Position numbers and translations under genes: made by a program. Under the pieces are notes generated by a model. That model was not told where the DNA came from. It worked only from the letters and a program-made list of their open reading frames with translations, and ran no database searches. Source: Pseudomonadota bacterium (GTDB lineage Bacteria; Myxococcota_A; UBA796; CAJQPC01). Taken from it: 64,000 bases of DNA. Positions within the stretch are counted from its first letter, which is position 1, and each line of letters begins with the position of its first letter. The stretch lies in contig JAAESX010000116.1 in NCBI GenBank assembly GCA_024228935.1, forward strand, positions 49,336-113,335, in the 5' to 3' direction. Shown here piece after piece: positions 44,013 to 52,988 of this stretch.

Positions 44013-47000
44013 ATGGAGCGGCCCACGCGGTCGGTGTTCGTGTCCGTCGACGCGCACGAGCTGCTCGAGCAGCCGTGGGAGACGGTGGCCTCGATCCGCT
44101 CGGCGCGGGAGTCCGTGCACGCTCGCGCCTGGGGGAGCCCGCGTCGGGGGCTCGACCTGATGACCCTCGGATCGACCGATCTCGTCGTCGTGGATGCGTT
44201 GCCCGATCTGTCGTACGTCGCGGCCGGATCGTCCCCGGCTCCAGGGCTGCTGCAGAGGTCCACCGCCGGCCTGCTCCCGAGCGCGGCCGAGGCGTCCTGG
44301 GACGGCCTGATGGAGCCGGAGGCCAGCCGTCCGTTCCACGCTGTCGCGCGCCTGCGCCTGGAGCCGGCGCTGGTGTTCGCGCTGGGGGACCTGCTGCCGG
44401 ACCTGTTGGTCACCGGCCTGTCCGGGCTGGTCGACGATCGGCTCGAGGACGCCGCGCGGATCGACCCGGACTGGTGTGCGTCGCGCGTCGACCTGGGGGT
44501 CGTCTGGGGCCTGGACACCGCCGAGCTATTGCTGCTGGCCAAGGCGCCGGACCTCGCTGTGCTCGCCCGGCTGGTGCACGTGCTGAGGGCGCTTCGAGCG
44601 GGAGAGACCCCGGGCCTCGACCTGGGCCTGGCCGCTCGCCGTGTGCGGTCGCTCCCGTTCTCGGTGCCGGAGCCGGAGAGGGCGCTCCGCGACACCCCGC
44701 TGTTCGGGAGCGTCGGGGTGGATATCGGCATGGCCGTGGATCTGGTCGCCGCGGCGCGAGAGCGGGGTGACTGGGTCGAAGGCATCGCCTGTCGCCAGGG
44801 CCGCGTGATGCGCCTGCCCAAGGCTCACGATGGCGGAGGGCTGGTCGTCGCGGACGCCGATCCGGCCGAGACGGACTGGCGGGGATGGTCGAGCGGCGAG
44901 ATCGCGACCCTGCTGGACGCCAGCCGCCGACGCTCGCACCTGGTCGTGCGTCCGTGGAGCCGCGGCCATGCGGCCGATCCCGCGCTGGATCGGGGCCTGG
45001 CGACAGCGCTGGACGCGACGCTGGTCGAGGCGCGACTGAAGTGGCTTCCCTCGCCGGACCGGACGGCGACGGCCTACAGCGCGCTGAAGGACGCGGCGGC
45101 GCGCGGCCACTGGGCGTACGGGCGGACGAACGCGGCGCTCTCGCTCACCGCCGAGCTGTCCGGCCTGCTGTCGGACCGCCTGCGAATCCAGGGGCATCTG
45201 GACCTGGCCGAGCCGCTGTCGACGTGGATCCGCGAGGTCATCGCCGCGCCGACCGCGGGCCCCGACACCCGTCGGGCCTACCGGCACCTCGACCGGATGA
45301 TGCAGGCGCGGTCGGGTCGAGCGTCCGATCGAACCACCACCGGGTACGAGGCGCGCGCGGGGTACGTGCTGCTCCGAGACGGCTTCCAGGCCTACCTGGC
45401 CGAGCTGCTCGTCGAGCGGGGCTGCGGCCACATCACCCCGGTCCTCGTCGATGGCGCCGACACGAGCCTGCGGCTGAAGTTCGGGGGCGCGCTCGCGTAC
45501 TTCGAGGTCTCGGCGCAGCGCCTGCTCAACCCCGTGTTGTGGCCGGCCATCGCGCACGAGGTCGAACACCTCAGGCTGTCGCGCCAGAAGGAGGGGGTCT
45601 GGGGACCGGCGCTCGGCGCCTACCTGAAGCGGCTCCCGGGCGTCGTGCACGGCCTGGATCCGCGCGTGGACGACGGCCCCGAGGGTCTGTTCGAGCGACT
45701 GAGACGCGCGCACGCGGCCATCTCGCTGGAGCCGGGGTGGCAGGGCTGGGTCGGTCTGGGCGGGACCCTGCTCGAGATCGCCGCGGACCTGGCGCTGTTC
45801 GACAGCACGGTGCTCGGCACCGGCAAGGGCCCGGAGCGCTGGACCCGCTTGCTCGGCACGCTGTGGCCGAACCTCGCCATGGATCTGCGCGAGCGTCAGG
45901 GCGGGCGTCGCTGGACCGACGACGAGCTGTTGGCGCTGTGTCGGCGGCTCCTGTTCCGGTTCGCCTCCACCTGGGTGCTGGCCTTCTTCCCGGTGGGCCT
46001 CCCCGTCTTCCTGCAGGCGCTGGACGATGACGAGGGCCGACGCGCGACGACCCGAGCCGACGTCCTCGACCTGCTCCGCACAGCGCTGGTCGCGGGCGCA
46101 GTTCGCCCCGAGCTCCTGGCGCTGGTGGTCGAGGTCACGCGGCCGGCGGGCGGTTCACTCGATGCGCTGGTCTCGCGAGCCAGCAAGGCGCTGTCGGAGT
46201 CGGTCCTGCCGCTCGTCCGGCTGGCGTCGGCCGGGCAGCCGATCGAGCCGTCCGAGCGCCAGCTCGCCTCGATCCATGCCCGCACCCTGGCGCATGCGGA
46301 CGCCCGTCGCACGAACGGCGTCGAGGCCCATGGCTGGCCCGAGATGCTGGCGCTCGTCCACGCGCTGCGCCATCGGACCCGCAAGGGCGGTCAGGCGGGT
46401 CGGGCGGTCGCGGCCTTCGTGCATCGGGTTGAGGCCGAGTGCGACGACGCCACGCGCATCGTCCCGGGCGCGCCGCACCTGCCGCTCGCACCACGTGGCG
46501 GGTTCACCGCTGGCGACGCCGCCGCTCAGGCCCAGGCAAACCAGCTGCCCGAGCTGGTCGCGGGCCTGCGGGACCCCATTCGTCGTCAGCGTGGGCGAGC
46601 GCTGGGGGCGTTCCTGGGGTGTGCGGTCCACGGCCGGGTCCTGCTGCTGGTGCTGCGCCCGGAGGCCCCGCGTCACTGGCGGTACCTCCAGCACGCGCTG
46701 CGTGAAGGGGGCTTGCAGTGCGGTGCGTCCCTGGGCGAGGTCGTGGCGGACGGAAGCCTGGCCGACGAGCTGCACGGGGCCGTGGGCAGCGGCGGCCGCG
46801 ACGGTCCGCTCGCGCTGCTGGTCGATCTCGAGACCGACCGGGTGGCGTCATGCGTCCTGCACCCGGGCCTCGGTGACCCGGAGACCTACGGGCAGGCCGC
46901 CCGTGTCGTGCAGTACCTGGTCGATCGGCTGGCGCACCCGGAGTCCCAGGCGCGGCCAGGGAGCTGGTGTCACCGGGCCCAGGTCCACGAGGGTGCCCTG

Positions 47001-47099
47001 GCGCGACGCCTGCGGGCGCTGGGGCTGCTGGGCGCTACTCGAGACCATCCAGCGCAGCCTGACGGCCTGGTGCTGGATCCGACCAGACCGACCGCCTGA
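44013..47099 (+). CDS. Large HExxH-containing protein of unknown function
   Basis: The 1028-residue protein begins MERPTRSVFVSVDAHELLEQ; the ATG at 44013 is chosen because a GGGAG ribosome site lies about nine bases upstream and the longer frame is not supported. No signal peptide or membrane helix is obvious. Helix-rich throughout. In the middle, PVLWPAIAHEVEHLRLSRQK has a zinc-metallopeptidase-like HExxH (His515, Glu516, His519); a third ligand was not identified. The C-terminal 150 residues (GRVLLLVLRPEAPRHWRYLQ, GPLALLVDLETDRVASCVL) seem a separate alpha/beta domain. No family was recognised. Its 3' end overlaps the convergent GAF-like gene by 65 bases. Confidence 0.65.
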   Translation: MERPTRSVFVSVDAHELLEQPWETVASIRSARESVHARAWGSPRRGLDLMTLGSTDLVVVDALPDLSYVAAGSSPAPGLLQRSTAGLLPSAAEASWDGLMEPEASRPFHAVARLRLEPALVFALGDLLPDLLVTGLSGLVDDRLEDAARIDPDWCASRVDLGVVWGLDTAELLLLAKAPDLAVLARLVHVLRALRAGETPGLDLGLAARRVRSLPFSVPEPERALRDTPLFGSVGVDIGMAVDLVAAARERGDWVEGIACRQGRVMRLPKAHDGGGLVVADADPAETDWRGWSSGEIATLLDASRRRSHLVVRPWSRGHAADPALDRGLATALDATLVEARLKWLPSPDRTATAYSALKDAAARGHWAYGRTNAALSLTAELSGLLSDRLRIQGHLDLAEPLSTWIREVIAAPTAGPDTRRAYRHLDRMMQARSGRASDRTTTGYEARAGYVLLRDGFQAYLAELLVERGCGHITPVLVDGADTSLRLKFGGALAYFEVSAQRLLNPVLWPAIAHEVEHLRLSRQKEGVWGPALGAYLKRLPGVVHGLDPRVDDGPEGLFERLRRAHAAISLEPGWQGWVGLGGTLLEIAADLALFDSTVLGTGKGPERWTRLLGTLWPNLAMDLRERQGGRRWTDDELLALCRRLLFRFASTWVLAFFPVGLPVFLQALDDDEGRRATTRADVLDLLRTALVAGAVRPELLALVVEVTRPAGGSLDALVSRASKALSESVLPLVRLASAGQPIEPSERQLASIHARTLAHADARRTNGVEAHGWPEMLALVHALRHRTRKGGQAGRAVAAFVHRVEAECDDATRIVPGAPHLPLAPRGGFTAGDAAAQAQANQLPELVAGLRDPIRRQRGRALGAFLGCAVHGRVLLLVLRPEAPRHWRYLQHALREGGLQCGASLGEVVADGSLADELHGAVGSGGRDGPLALLVDLETDRVASCVLHPGLGDPETYGQAARVVQYLVDRLAHPESQARPGSWCHRAQVHEGALARRLRALGLLGATRDHPAQPDGLVLDPTRPTA

Positions 47100-47523
47100 C
47101 GGGGGGCTCGGCAGCGGGCGCGCGGACGCGATGGGCGTGTCGCTGGCGGTCCTGCTCGTTGCGCAGCGCGACGTCCTCGAACGCGTCACGAAGGGCCTCG
47201 GCCAGGAGCTTGGCGCCCTCGCCGACGGCGCCCTTGGTCGCCAGGCGTCCGACGCCCTCGCCGAGCTCGACGAGGGTCCAGCTGGTCGTGTCCGGAGCCC
47301 GGAGAGCCCGGCGGAGCTCGCGCTGCTCGGGGCGGCTCGCGGCGGCCGCCAGCACACCGTTGCGCGCGTCCAGCACGATGACCGCGCCGCCGGCCAGCTC
47401 GCTCAACGGGCCCACAGCCGCGCGGGCCAGCTCCGTCGGCGAGTGGGCCTCAGCCAGGGCTGCTCGGAGGCTCCTGAGCGACGGATGCGAGGGGATGGTG
47501 CTGATGGGGGCGATGGACGGCAT
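47035..47523 (-). CDS. Possible GAF-like small protein
   Basis: The 162-residue protein starts MPSIAPISTIPSHPSLRSLR at the ATG at 47523, where a longer frame would extend further into the upstream gene. The sequence LAEAHSPTELARAAVGPLSE, LAGGAVIVLDARNGVLAAAA and WTLVELGEGVGRLATKGAVG reads like the helix-strand start of a GAF domain, but the fold is incomplete. It overlaps both neighbours: 65 bases with the HExxH gene and 74 with the gene upstream. Such overlaps lower confidence in the exact ends. Function unknown. Confidence 0.5.
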   Translation of the reverse strand: MPSIAPISTIPSHPSLRSLRAALAEAHSPTELARAAVGPLSELAGGAVIVLDARNGVLAAAASRPEQRELRRALRAPDTTSWTLVELGEGVGRLATKGAVGEGAKLLAEALRDAFEDVALRNEQDRQRHAHRVRAPAAEPPVRRSVWSDPAPGRQAALDGLE

Positions 47524-49189
47524 CCGGGTACTCCTTGGCGGGCTTTGGCGGCTCCCCGGTGGCATGGGGAGTGCTCTCCCAGATGCGCTCGAGGAAGGCG
47601 GGCAGCGCGTCGCCGGGGATGACCCAGACGAAGCCGTGCCCGAGGGGGTCGGCGGTGAAGCGCTCGAGGTAGTCGGGCAGCCCGATCCGGCCGCGCTCCT
47701 CGAAGTTCACGACGAAGTAGTCGCGGGGCGTGTCCTCGATGAGGACGTCGCGGACGCCGCGGAAGAAGTCGTGGGCACGCAGGGTCAGTGCGTGCCAGGC
47801 CGACTCGAGGTCCCGGGCGGACAGGGGTCGGGCCGGGACGAAGCGGATGCAGTCGAACAGCCGGAAGGCGTTGAGCCCGCGGGTCGCGATCTCGATGATC
47901 CCGTACATCATCGGGCCCCGGTCGTCGGTCGCCACGAAGGTGCGGCGGTGCAGCTCCAGGCCGCATGGGGCCAGGCGCTCGCGGGCCTGGACGAGGTCGT
48001 AGTGCTCGGGGTCCAGGTCCAGCGCGCTCAGGTACGCAGCGGGCCGTCGCTCGGCGAGGAGGGCGTGGACGGGCGTGAGGTCGTGCACGGGGAAGACCTC
48101 GACATCGGTCGTCCGGGCCTCGGGCTGAAGCGGATCCATGCAGTTCACGTCGACCGGCTGGATCGAGACGTTCACGCCGACGTCGCTCCTGGCGAAGTCC
48201 CAGTGCCGTGAGAGCCACGGCGCGGTCCGGCAGGTGGCGACCATCCACCATTCGGACACCCCTTCCTGCGCCATTCGTCCTTGCATGAGCTCGGCGCAGT
48301 GCATGTAGAGGTCGCGCTTGACCTGTTCGCTGTGCCCGCGGTTCCGGAGCGCATGGATGCGCTTGAGCACCCCGAGCTGGTGGCCGACCCAGCTCCGGCT
48401 GTACAGGTTCAGGAACGCCAGCGTCCCCCAGCCGCCCTCGTGCAGCACGACATGGCCCTGGGTCTCGCCGTCCACGACCGCCGTGTGCGCGTCCTGCCAG
48501 GCCTCCTTGATCTCGGCGAAGCCCTGGGCGCCGGGCCCCCGGATCAGGAAGAACCAGTCCTGGAGGGCCTCCCACACCGCCTGCGACGCTGGAGCCGTGT
48601 GGGTGGTGTTGGGGTGGAGCTGCTCGGACAGGGCGATCATCCACTCGCTCCACTCGCCGTCGGTCGGCCGGAGCTCGAGCCCGATCCGGTTCGAGCCGCG
48701 GTGCGCGACTCGGGCGTTGGCCGCGAGCGCGAACCCGCCCCAGTCCTCGGTCAGGTGGATGATCACGGCGCCGTCTTCGAGGGCACCCTCGGGGCGAACC
48801 CCCAGGCCCGTCCAGCTCGCGTCCACCGGAGTCAGGTCCTGACCGTTGAGCTCGACGCGCTCGATGATCCCGTCCAGCTGGTCGACGCGGCGGTCGCTCC
48901 GTCGGACAAGGGGATCCAGGCGGCGAGGAATCCGGAACGAGCCGTCGCCTCGTCCGACGAGCTCGATCTCGTACAGCGCGTTCCAGCCGCGAACGCGGAT
49001 CCGGTCGGCGGGGGTCGAGGAGGCCAGCCGGATGCCCCCATCGCGGACCCTCAGGATGCTCGAGCCCACCACCTGGCCATCTCGCAGCAGCGTGGCGATG
49101 CGCTCCGAGCTCTGCATGCTGGTGAGCACGTCTCGGATCCGGGCAGGGCTGATGATCGGCACTGCCGGGATCGTATCCCCCTGGTCCAC
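47450..49189 (-). CDS. Large protein, possible PilZ-like N-terminus and GNAT-like core
   Basis: The 579-residue protein has an N-terminal part (residues 20-115) resembling the YcgR-like beta domain before PilZ, ending in FRIPRRLDPLVRRSDRR. Near residue 225 the sequence AEIKEAWQDAHTAVVDGETQ leads into GHVVLHEGGWGTLAFLNLYS, similar to GNAT beta strands. Later the pattern repeats (LTLRAHDFFRGVRDVLIEDT, GHGFVWVIPGDALPAFLERI). No c-di-GMP-binding RxxxR...DxSxxG pair was confirmed. It may be a signalling-linked acetyltransferase. The 3' end overlaps the GAF-like gene. Both domain names are tentative. Confidence 0.5.
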   Translation of the reverse strand: MDQGDTIPAVPIISPARIRDVLTSMQSSERIATLLRDGQVVGSSILRVRDGGIRLASSTPADRIRVRGWNALYEIELVGRGDGSFRIPRRLDPLVRRSDRRVDQLDGIIERVELNGQDLTPVDASWTGLGVRPEGALEDGAVIIHLTEDWGGFALAANARVAHRGSNRIGLELRPTDGEWSEWMIALSEQLHPNTTHTAPASQAVWEALQDWFFLIRGPGAQGFAEIKEAWQDAHTAVVDGETQGHVVLHEGGWGTLAFLNLYSRSWVGHQLGVLKRIHALRNRGHSEQVKRDLYMHCAELMQGRMAQEGVSEWWMVATCRTAPWLSRHWDFARSDVGVNVSIQPVDVNCMDPLQPEARTTDVEVFPVHDLTPVHALLAERRPAAYLSALDLDPEHYDLVQARERLAPCGLELHRRTFVATDDRGPMMYGIIEIATRGLNAFRLFDCIRFVPARPLSARDLESAWHALTLRAHDFFRGVRDVLIEDTPRDYFVVNFEERGRIGLPDYLERFTADPLGHGFVWVIPGDALPAFLERIWESTPHATGEPPKPAKEYPDAVHRPHQHHPLASVAQEPPSSPG

Positions 49190-49207
49190 GTGCCAGACTT
49201 ACAGCAG

Positions 49208-49900
49208 ATGCACACGATCATACTGATGACAGCAGCTTGGGCGGCGCCTCCTCCGGGGGTCGTCCTGGCCGGCGCCGCGGACGGCACGCGCGGCGAGATC
49301 ACCCTGATGGCGACGGCGTTCTCGGTCGAGGATCGGTTCGACGGGAGCGGGCTGCAAGGCGGGATGCTGCGGGCCGAGGTCGGCCTGGACGACCGGATCG
49401 GGGTGACGCTCGGGGTGGCTCATGACCGCTACGACAACGGGTGGCTGCCGCACGCCGCGATCCACGGGCTGGTCGTGGATCAGGAGCACTTCCGGCTGGG
49501 CCTGCACGCCCAGGGTGGTTCCTGGCTGCACCTCAACCCGAGCGACGAGGGCCAGGACGTGAGCACCGTCGGCGCGGGCTGGTCGATGCAGGCCGGCGGC
49601 GACCGGGTCGTCTTCGACATCGCTCGGACGCCGGTGAAGATCGACGTCGTCCAGACCGAGTGGGGCGTCTACTGGGAGCCGTGGCGAGGCGACGTCCAGG
49701 AGACCGGCCTCACGGTGCACCTGAACGACCACCACGCGCTGCGGGCCGGGGTGCTCACCTACGTGCCGATCCTGACCTACGGCTACACGCGCGGCCCGCT
49801 CGTCGTCCGCGCGACGGCCGGTGCCAGCCGGTTCCTCGACATGGACTACAACGCGTTCGGGCTGCAGGTCGGCTGGACGGGTCAGGCGTGGGGCGCCTGA
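49208..49900 (+). CDS. Small outer-membrane beta-barrel protein
   Basis: The 230-residue protein has a signal peptide (MHTIILMTAAWAAPPPG). The remainder is made of alternating strands (EITLMATAFSVEDRFDGSGL, GVTLGVAHDRYDNGWLPHAA, HFRLGLHAQGGSWLHLNPSD, LVVRATAGASRFLDMDYNAF). It is of the size and style of 8-10-stranded barrels. The C-terminus ends QVGWTGQAWGA, not in Phe, which is slightly unusual. It is divergent from the large protein at 47450-49189 with 18 bases between starts, and it converges on the vWA lipoprotein. No specific function is supported. Confidence 0.62.
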   Translation: MHTIILMTAAWAAPPPGVVLAGAADGTRGEITLMATAFSVEDRFDGSGLQGGMLRAEVGLDDRIGVTLGVAHDRYDNGWLPHAAIHGLVVDQEHFRLGLHAQGGSWLHLNPSDEGQDVSTVGAGWSMQAGGDRVVFDIARTPVKIDVVQTEWGVYWEPWRGDVQETGLTVHLNDHHALRAGVLTYVPILTYGYTRGPLVVRATAGASRFLDMDYNAFGLQVGWTGQAWGA

Positions 49901-49904
49901 GCGC

Positions 49905-50849
49905 TCACTCCGAGGTCTCTTCCCACTCGCGGTCGCCGTAGTCCAGGTACTCGCAGGTGATGTACGCGCCCGGGGGCGGCAGATCCTCGCCGTGGAAGAC
50001 GATGGCGTTCTGCGCCGGCGAGTAGCTCCAGCCGTCGTCCTCGAGGCCTTCGACGTGCTCGAGGATGACCTCGCCCTCGATCTTCACCGTGATCGAGTCG
50101 ACGGCTGGCACGGCGGCCAGCTTGAAGGTGTCGGTCAGGCCGACGGCGTCGAGACCCATGGCGCGGAGGACGGGCTCGTAGTCGCGCTCGCAGATCGAGC
50201 GGAAGCCGCCGCCGGTCGCTTCCACGGCCTCGAGCAGGCGCTCAGCGGCCTCGGCGGTCCCGGCCGAGCTGTTGCAGCCCTCGGGCAGTCCGCCGGCCAG
50301 CGCCTGGATCGCGAAGTCGCGCTGGAGCGTGTCCAGGTGGTTCAGGTAGGAGCCGATGTCCTCGCGGCTGTGGTCGTCCTCGTCCGTGACGACGACGATG
50401 GCGAAGAACGTGTCGTCGCGGAGCAGATCGGCGTTGTCGTCGCTCGCGAACGGGGTGCGCGTCGCCATGCGGATGGCCTCGAGCGGCTGCTCGTCGCGGC
50501 TTCCGAGTGTGCCCACGTCGACCTGCTCGGCGAAGTGCTCGATGACGTCGGGATCCGAGCTGGGGATCACGGGGCCCCGCAGCGCGCCGGCCTGGGCGTC
50601 GATGTCGGTCGTCGTCACCCCGATCTGGAAGGCGACGTCGGCCTCGAGCAGCACCTCGACGAAGGACTGCGCGTGCTCGGCGATCGCCGCCTGCTCCTCG
50701 CTCATCGTCGCGGAGTCGTCGAGGACCCACAGCACGTCGACGGGCGAGTTGGGCTCGCCCTGGGTCCAACTGTCGACCGAGTACAGCTGTTGCACGCCGT
50801 GCTCGATACAGCCACTGAGAAGGAGGAGCGTCACCATCGGATGCTCCAC
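49905..50849 (-). CDS. vWA-domain lipoprotein
   Basis: The 314-residue lipoprotein has a leader with lipobox (MVTLLLLSGCIEHG). A von Willebrand A-type domain follows. The MIDAS-like motif is VDVLWVLDDSATMSEEQ (Asp-x-Ser-x-Thr-x-Ser variant). The second strand region is VAFQIGVTTTDIDAQAGALR, and the acidic strand is FFAIVVVTDEDDHSREDIGS. Such proteins are numerous in Myxococcota and bind divalent metals and partner proteins at the surface. A C-terminal beta-rich segment (VKIEGEVILEHVEGLEDDGW) follows. It is divergent from the CxxCH lipoprotein, 14 bases apart, so the two could be coregulated. Confidence 0.82.
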   Translation of the reverse strand: MEHPMVTLLLLSGCIEHGVQQLYSVDSWTQGEPNSPVDVLWVLDDSATMSEEQAAIAEHAQSFVEVLLEADVAFQIGVTTTDIDAQAGALRGPVIPSSDPDVIEHFAEQVDVGTLGSRDEQPLEAIRMATRTPFASDDNADLLRDDTFFAIVVVTDEDDHSREDIGSYLNHLDTLQRDFAIQALAGGLPEGCNSSAGTAEAAERLLEAVEATGGGFRSICERDYEPVLRAMGLDAVGLTDTFKLAAVPAVDSITVKIEGEVILEHVEGLEDDGWSYSPAQNAIVFHGEDLPPPGAYITCEYLDYGDREWEETSE

Positions 50850-50863
50850 TATGATGCCGCACC

Positions 50864-52528
50864 ATGCAAGTCCTCCCCATCTGGCTGCTTCTCGCCTGCA
50901 ACTCCGGTCCGGAGAGCTCGCCGTACGGTGCCGTCGTCGCCCTGAGCATCGAGCCCGAGTCCGTCGAGCTCACCACGGGCCCCGACGCGCCAGAGCAGCA
51001 GCAGTTCATCGTCATCGCCGAGTTCGAGACGGGGCACATCGAGGAGGGCCTCGAGCCGGTGGAGTGGACCCTGTCGAACGAGTCCGTCGGCACCATGCGC
51101 GCGGACGGGGGCTTCACCACGAGCACGGATGCAGGGGGCCGGACGCTCGTCCAGGCCGCGGCCGGAGGCATGTCGGCGACGGCCGAGGTCAGCGTGACGT
51201 ACCGCGACTCGGTGACGGGAGACGGCGTCCCGAGCGGTGTCGAGGACATGGCCGACACCGGCACGCCCAGCGACGCGATCTCGTGGGCGTACCCGGAAGA
51301 CGGGGCGGCGCTGCCCCTGAACGTGCCCTCGATGACCTTCATGTGGTGGGACACCGAGCCGGCCGACGCGTACCGACTCCGCCTGACGAGCGCGAACACG
51401 CTGGTCGACATCTACAGCTCGGAGCCCGAGGTCGAGATCGAAGAGTCGCTCTGGCGCGTGATCTCGGCGACGAACGCGGGCAGCGAGGTCACGGTCGAGC
51501 TCGACGCGGTGACCCTGACCGGGGGCGAGATCAGCGAGCAGCGCTCGGCCACGCCGCAGTCCTTCCTGGTGAACCGCTTCGACGCCCAGGGGACCATCCT
51601 GTACTTCTCGACGTCCGAGGGCGGGGTCATCGCGTCGCCCGTCGACGAGATCGCGCCCGAGCCGTTCATGACCCGATGGACGGAGAACAGCGACGAGAAC
51701 TGCGTCGGCTGCCACGTGGTGAGCGCGGACGGCGAGCGGATGGCCTACGCCTGGCAGCCCGACGCCACGATCGAGCCGCGGATGGGGCTGGCGGACGTGA
51801 GCTCGGGCGAGCCCGATGCGCTGATCGAGCACGCGAACAGCACGGACTGGGGCAAGTACTCGACCTTCTCGCCCGACGGGGACTTCGTCGTCTTCTCCGA
51901 CGACGACGAGCTGCACTTCTACGACGGTCGGACCGGCGAGTACCTGGAGACGCTGGACACAGACCTGAAGCTCACGATGCCGGACTGGGCGCGGGACGAC
52001 TCGATGCTGGTGGCGGTGAGCGGGGTCGCGAACGGCGACTACGCCTACGGTCGGAGTGAGATCGTCGGCTTCCCGCATCTGGGTGGCGGCGTCTTCGGCG
52101 AGGCCCAGGTACTGGTGGCTCAGGAGAACAGCGGCAACGTCTACTACCCGATGATCTCGCCGGACTCGAAGTGGGTGGCCTACAACCACTCGAGCACGGG
52201 CCAGACGCGCTTCACCGAAGACGCGAGCCTGCGCCTGGTCTCGATCGAGGGCGGTGACTCCATCGTGCTCGAGAACGCGAACAAGTCGGCCGACCTGACC
52301 AACTCGTGGCCGCGCTGGGGTCCGGTGCCGGACGACGACATCCTGTGGCTGTCGTTCGCATCGAGCCGCGACTACGGCTTCTACCCGGCCGAGGACAGCC
52401 AGATCTGGATCGCCGGCATCGACACGTACGTCGCCGAGACGGGTGCGGACCCCAGCTACCCGGCGTACCGGCTCCCGCAGCAGGACCTGGAGTCGAGCAA
52501 CCACGCGAGTTGGTGGGCGGTGTTCTAA
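50864..52528 (+). CDS. Beta-propeller lipoprotein with a CxxCH haem-binding motif
   Basis: The 554-residue lipoprotein has a leader MQVLPIWLLLACNSGPESSP. An Ig-like segment follows (VEWTLSNESVGTMRADGGFT), then a beta-sandwich and a propeller-like part with PD40/TolB-type blades (YSTFSPDGDFVVFSDDDELH, YYPMISPDSKWVAYNHSSTG). At about residue 285, NCVGCHVVSADGERMAY contains CxxCH, so one covalent c-type haem is probable, directly before the propeller. This CxxCH-plus-propeller layout recurs in Myxococcota surface proteins of unknown role. No axial second ligand was identified. Electron transfer at the surface is inference. Confidence 0.72.
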   Translation: MQVLPIWLLLACNSGPESSPYGAVVALSIEPESVELTTGPDAPEQQQFIVIAEFETGHIEEGLEPVEWTLSNESVGTMRADGGFTTSTDAGGRTLVQAAAGGMSATAEVSVTYRDSVTGDGVPSGVEDMADTGTPSDAISWAYPEDGAALPLNVPSMTFMWWDTEPADAYRLRLTSANTLVDIYSSEPEVEIEESLWRVISATNAGSEVTVELDAVTLTGGEISEQRSATPQSFLVNRFDAQGTILYFSTSEGGVIASPVDEIAPEPFMTRWTENSDENCVGCHVVSADGERMAYAWQPDATIEPRMGLADVSSGEPDALIEHANSTDWGKYSTFSPDGDFVVFSDDDELHFYDGRTGEYLETLDTDLKLTMPDWARDDSMLVAVSGVANGDYAYGRSEIVGFPHLGGGVFGEAQVLVAQENSGNVYYPMISPDSKWVAYNHSSTGQTRFTEDASLRLVSIEGGDSIVLENANKSADLTNSWPRWGPVPDDDILWLSFASSRDYGFYPAEDSQIWIAGIDTYVAETGADPSYPAYRLPQQDLESSNHASWWAVF

Positions 52529-52988
52529 CCGAGCTGCGGCGCTGGCTGCGGCTGGTATGGCTGGGCTGGAGCATCTAGAAGCCCTGGTTCGACGAAGGCC
52601 GGTTGGTCGGTTGGGCCGACGGGAACCTGCTGCTGCTCAGCGACGTCTTCGACGAGCAGCGCGCCCTCGTGGAGGTCGACCCAGAAGACCCCTGGTTCGA
52701 CGCGCTGGTTCAGCGCACCGAGCATCGGCCTGGCATGGAGCTGATCGGCGCCGCCCGGGGAGTGAAGAACTCCTCGGCGGTCGGTAGCCGACGACGACCC
52801 AACGAGTGCTGACAGTGGGTGAGGTCTGGGGTCCTGCTTGTTGAGCCACATCCGAGTCCGACGTGGGTGGATGGTCCTGGCCGCGGAGAATCCAGCCCGG
52901 AAGCTCCCGCCATCGAGGCAGAACATTCACGTGTTCAGGTGCTTGCAGCGGGCCACAGCGGCCGGCTGCCGGGGTCGACGGAGGGGGC
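52529..52988. other. 460-base gap with one short open frame of doubtful status
   Basis: No full gene fits here. A plus-strand frame from 52579 to 52812, with a start at the GTG/TTG codons near 52603, encodes about 70 residues (WADGNLLLLSDVFDEQRALV and VEVDPEDPWFDALVQRT). These look like real protein, with an acidic and hydrophobic pattern, but no start with a ribosome site is visible, and the C-terminus (SSAVGSRRRPNEC) is not convincing. It could be a gene remnant. Nothing else was seen up to the stop of the chelatase gene at 52989. The gap separates the CxxCH lipoprotein from the haem locus, and composition there is slightly lower in GC. Confidence 0.35.
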
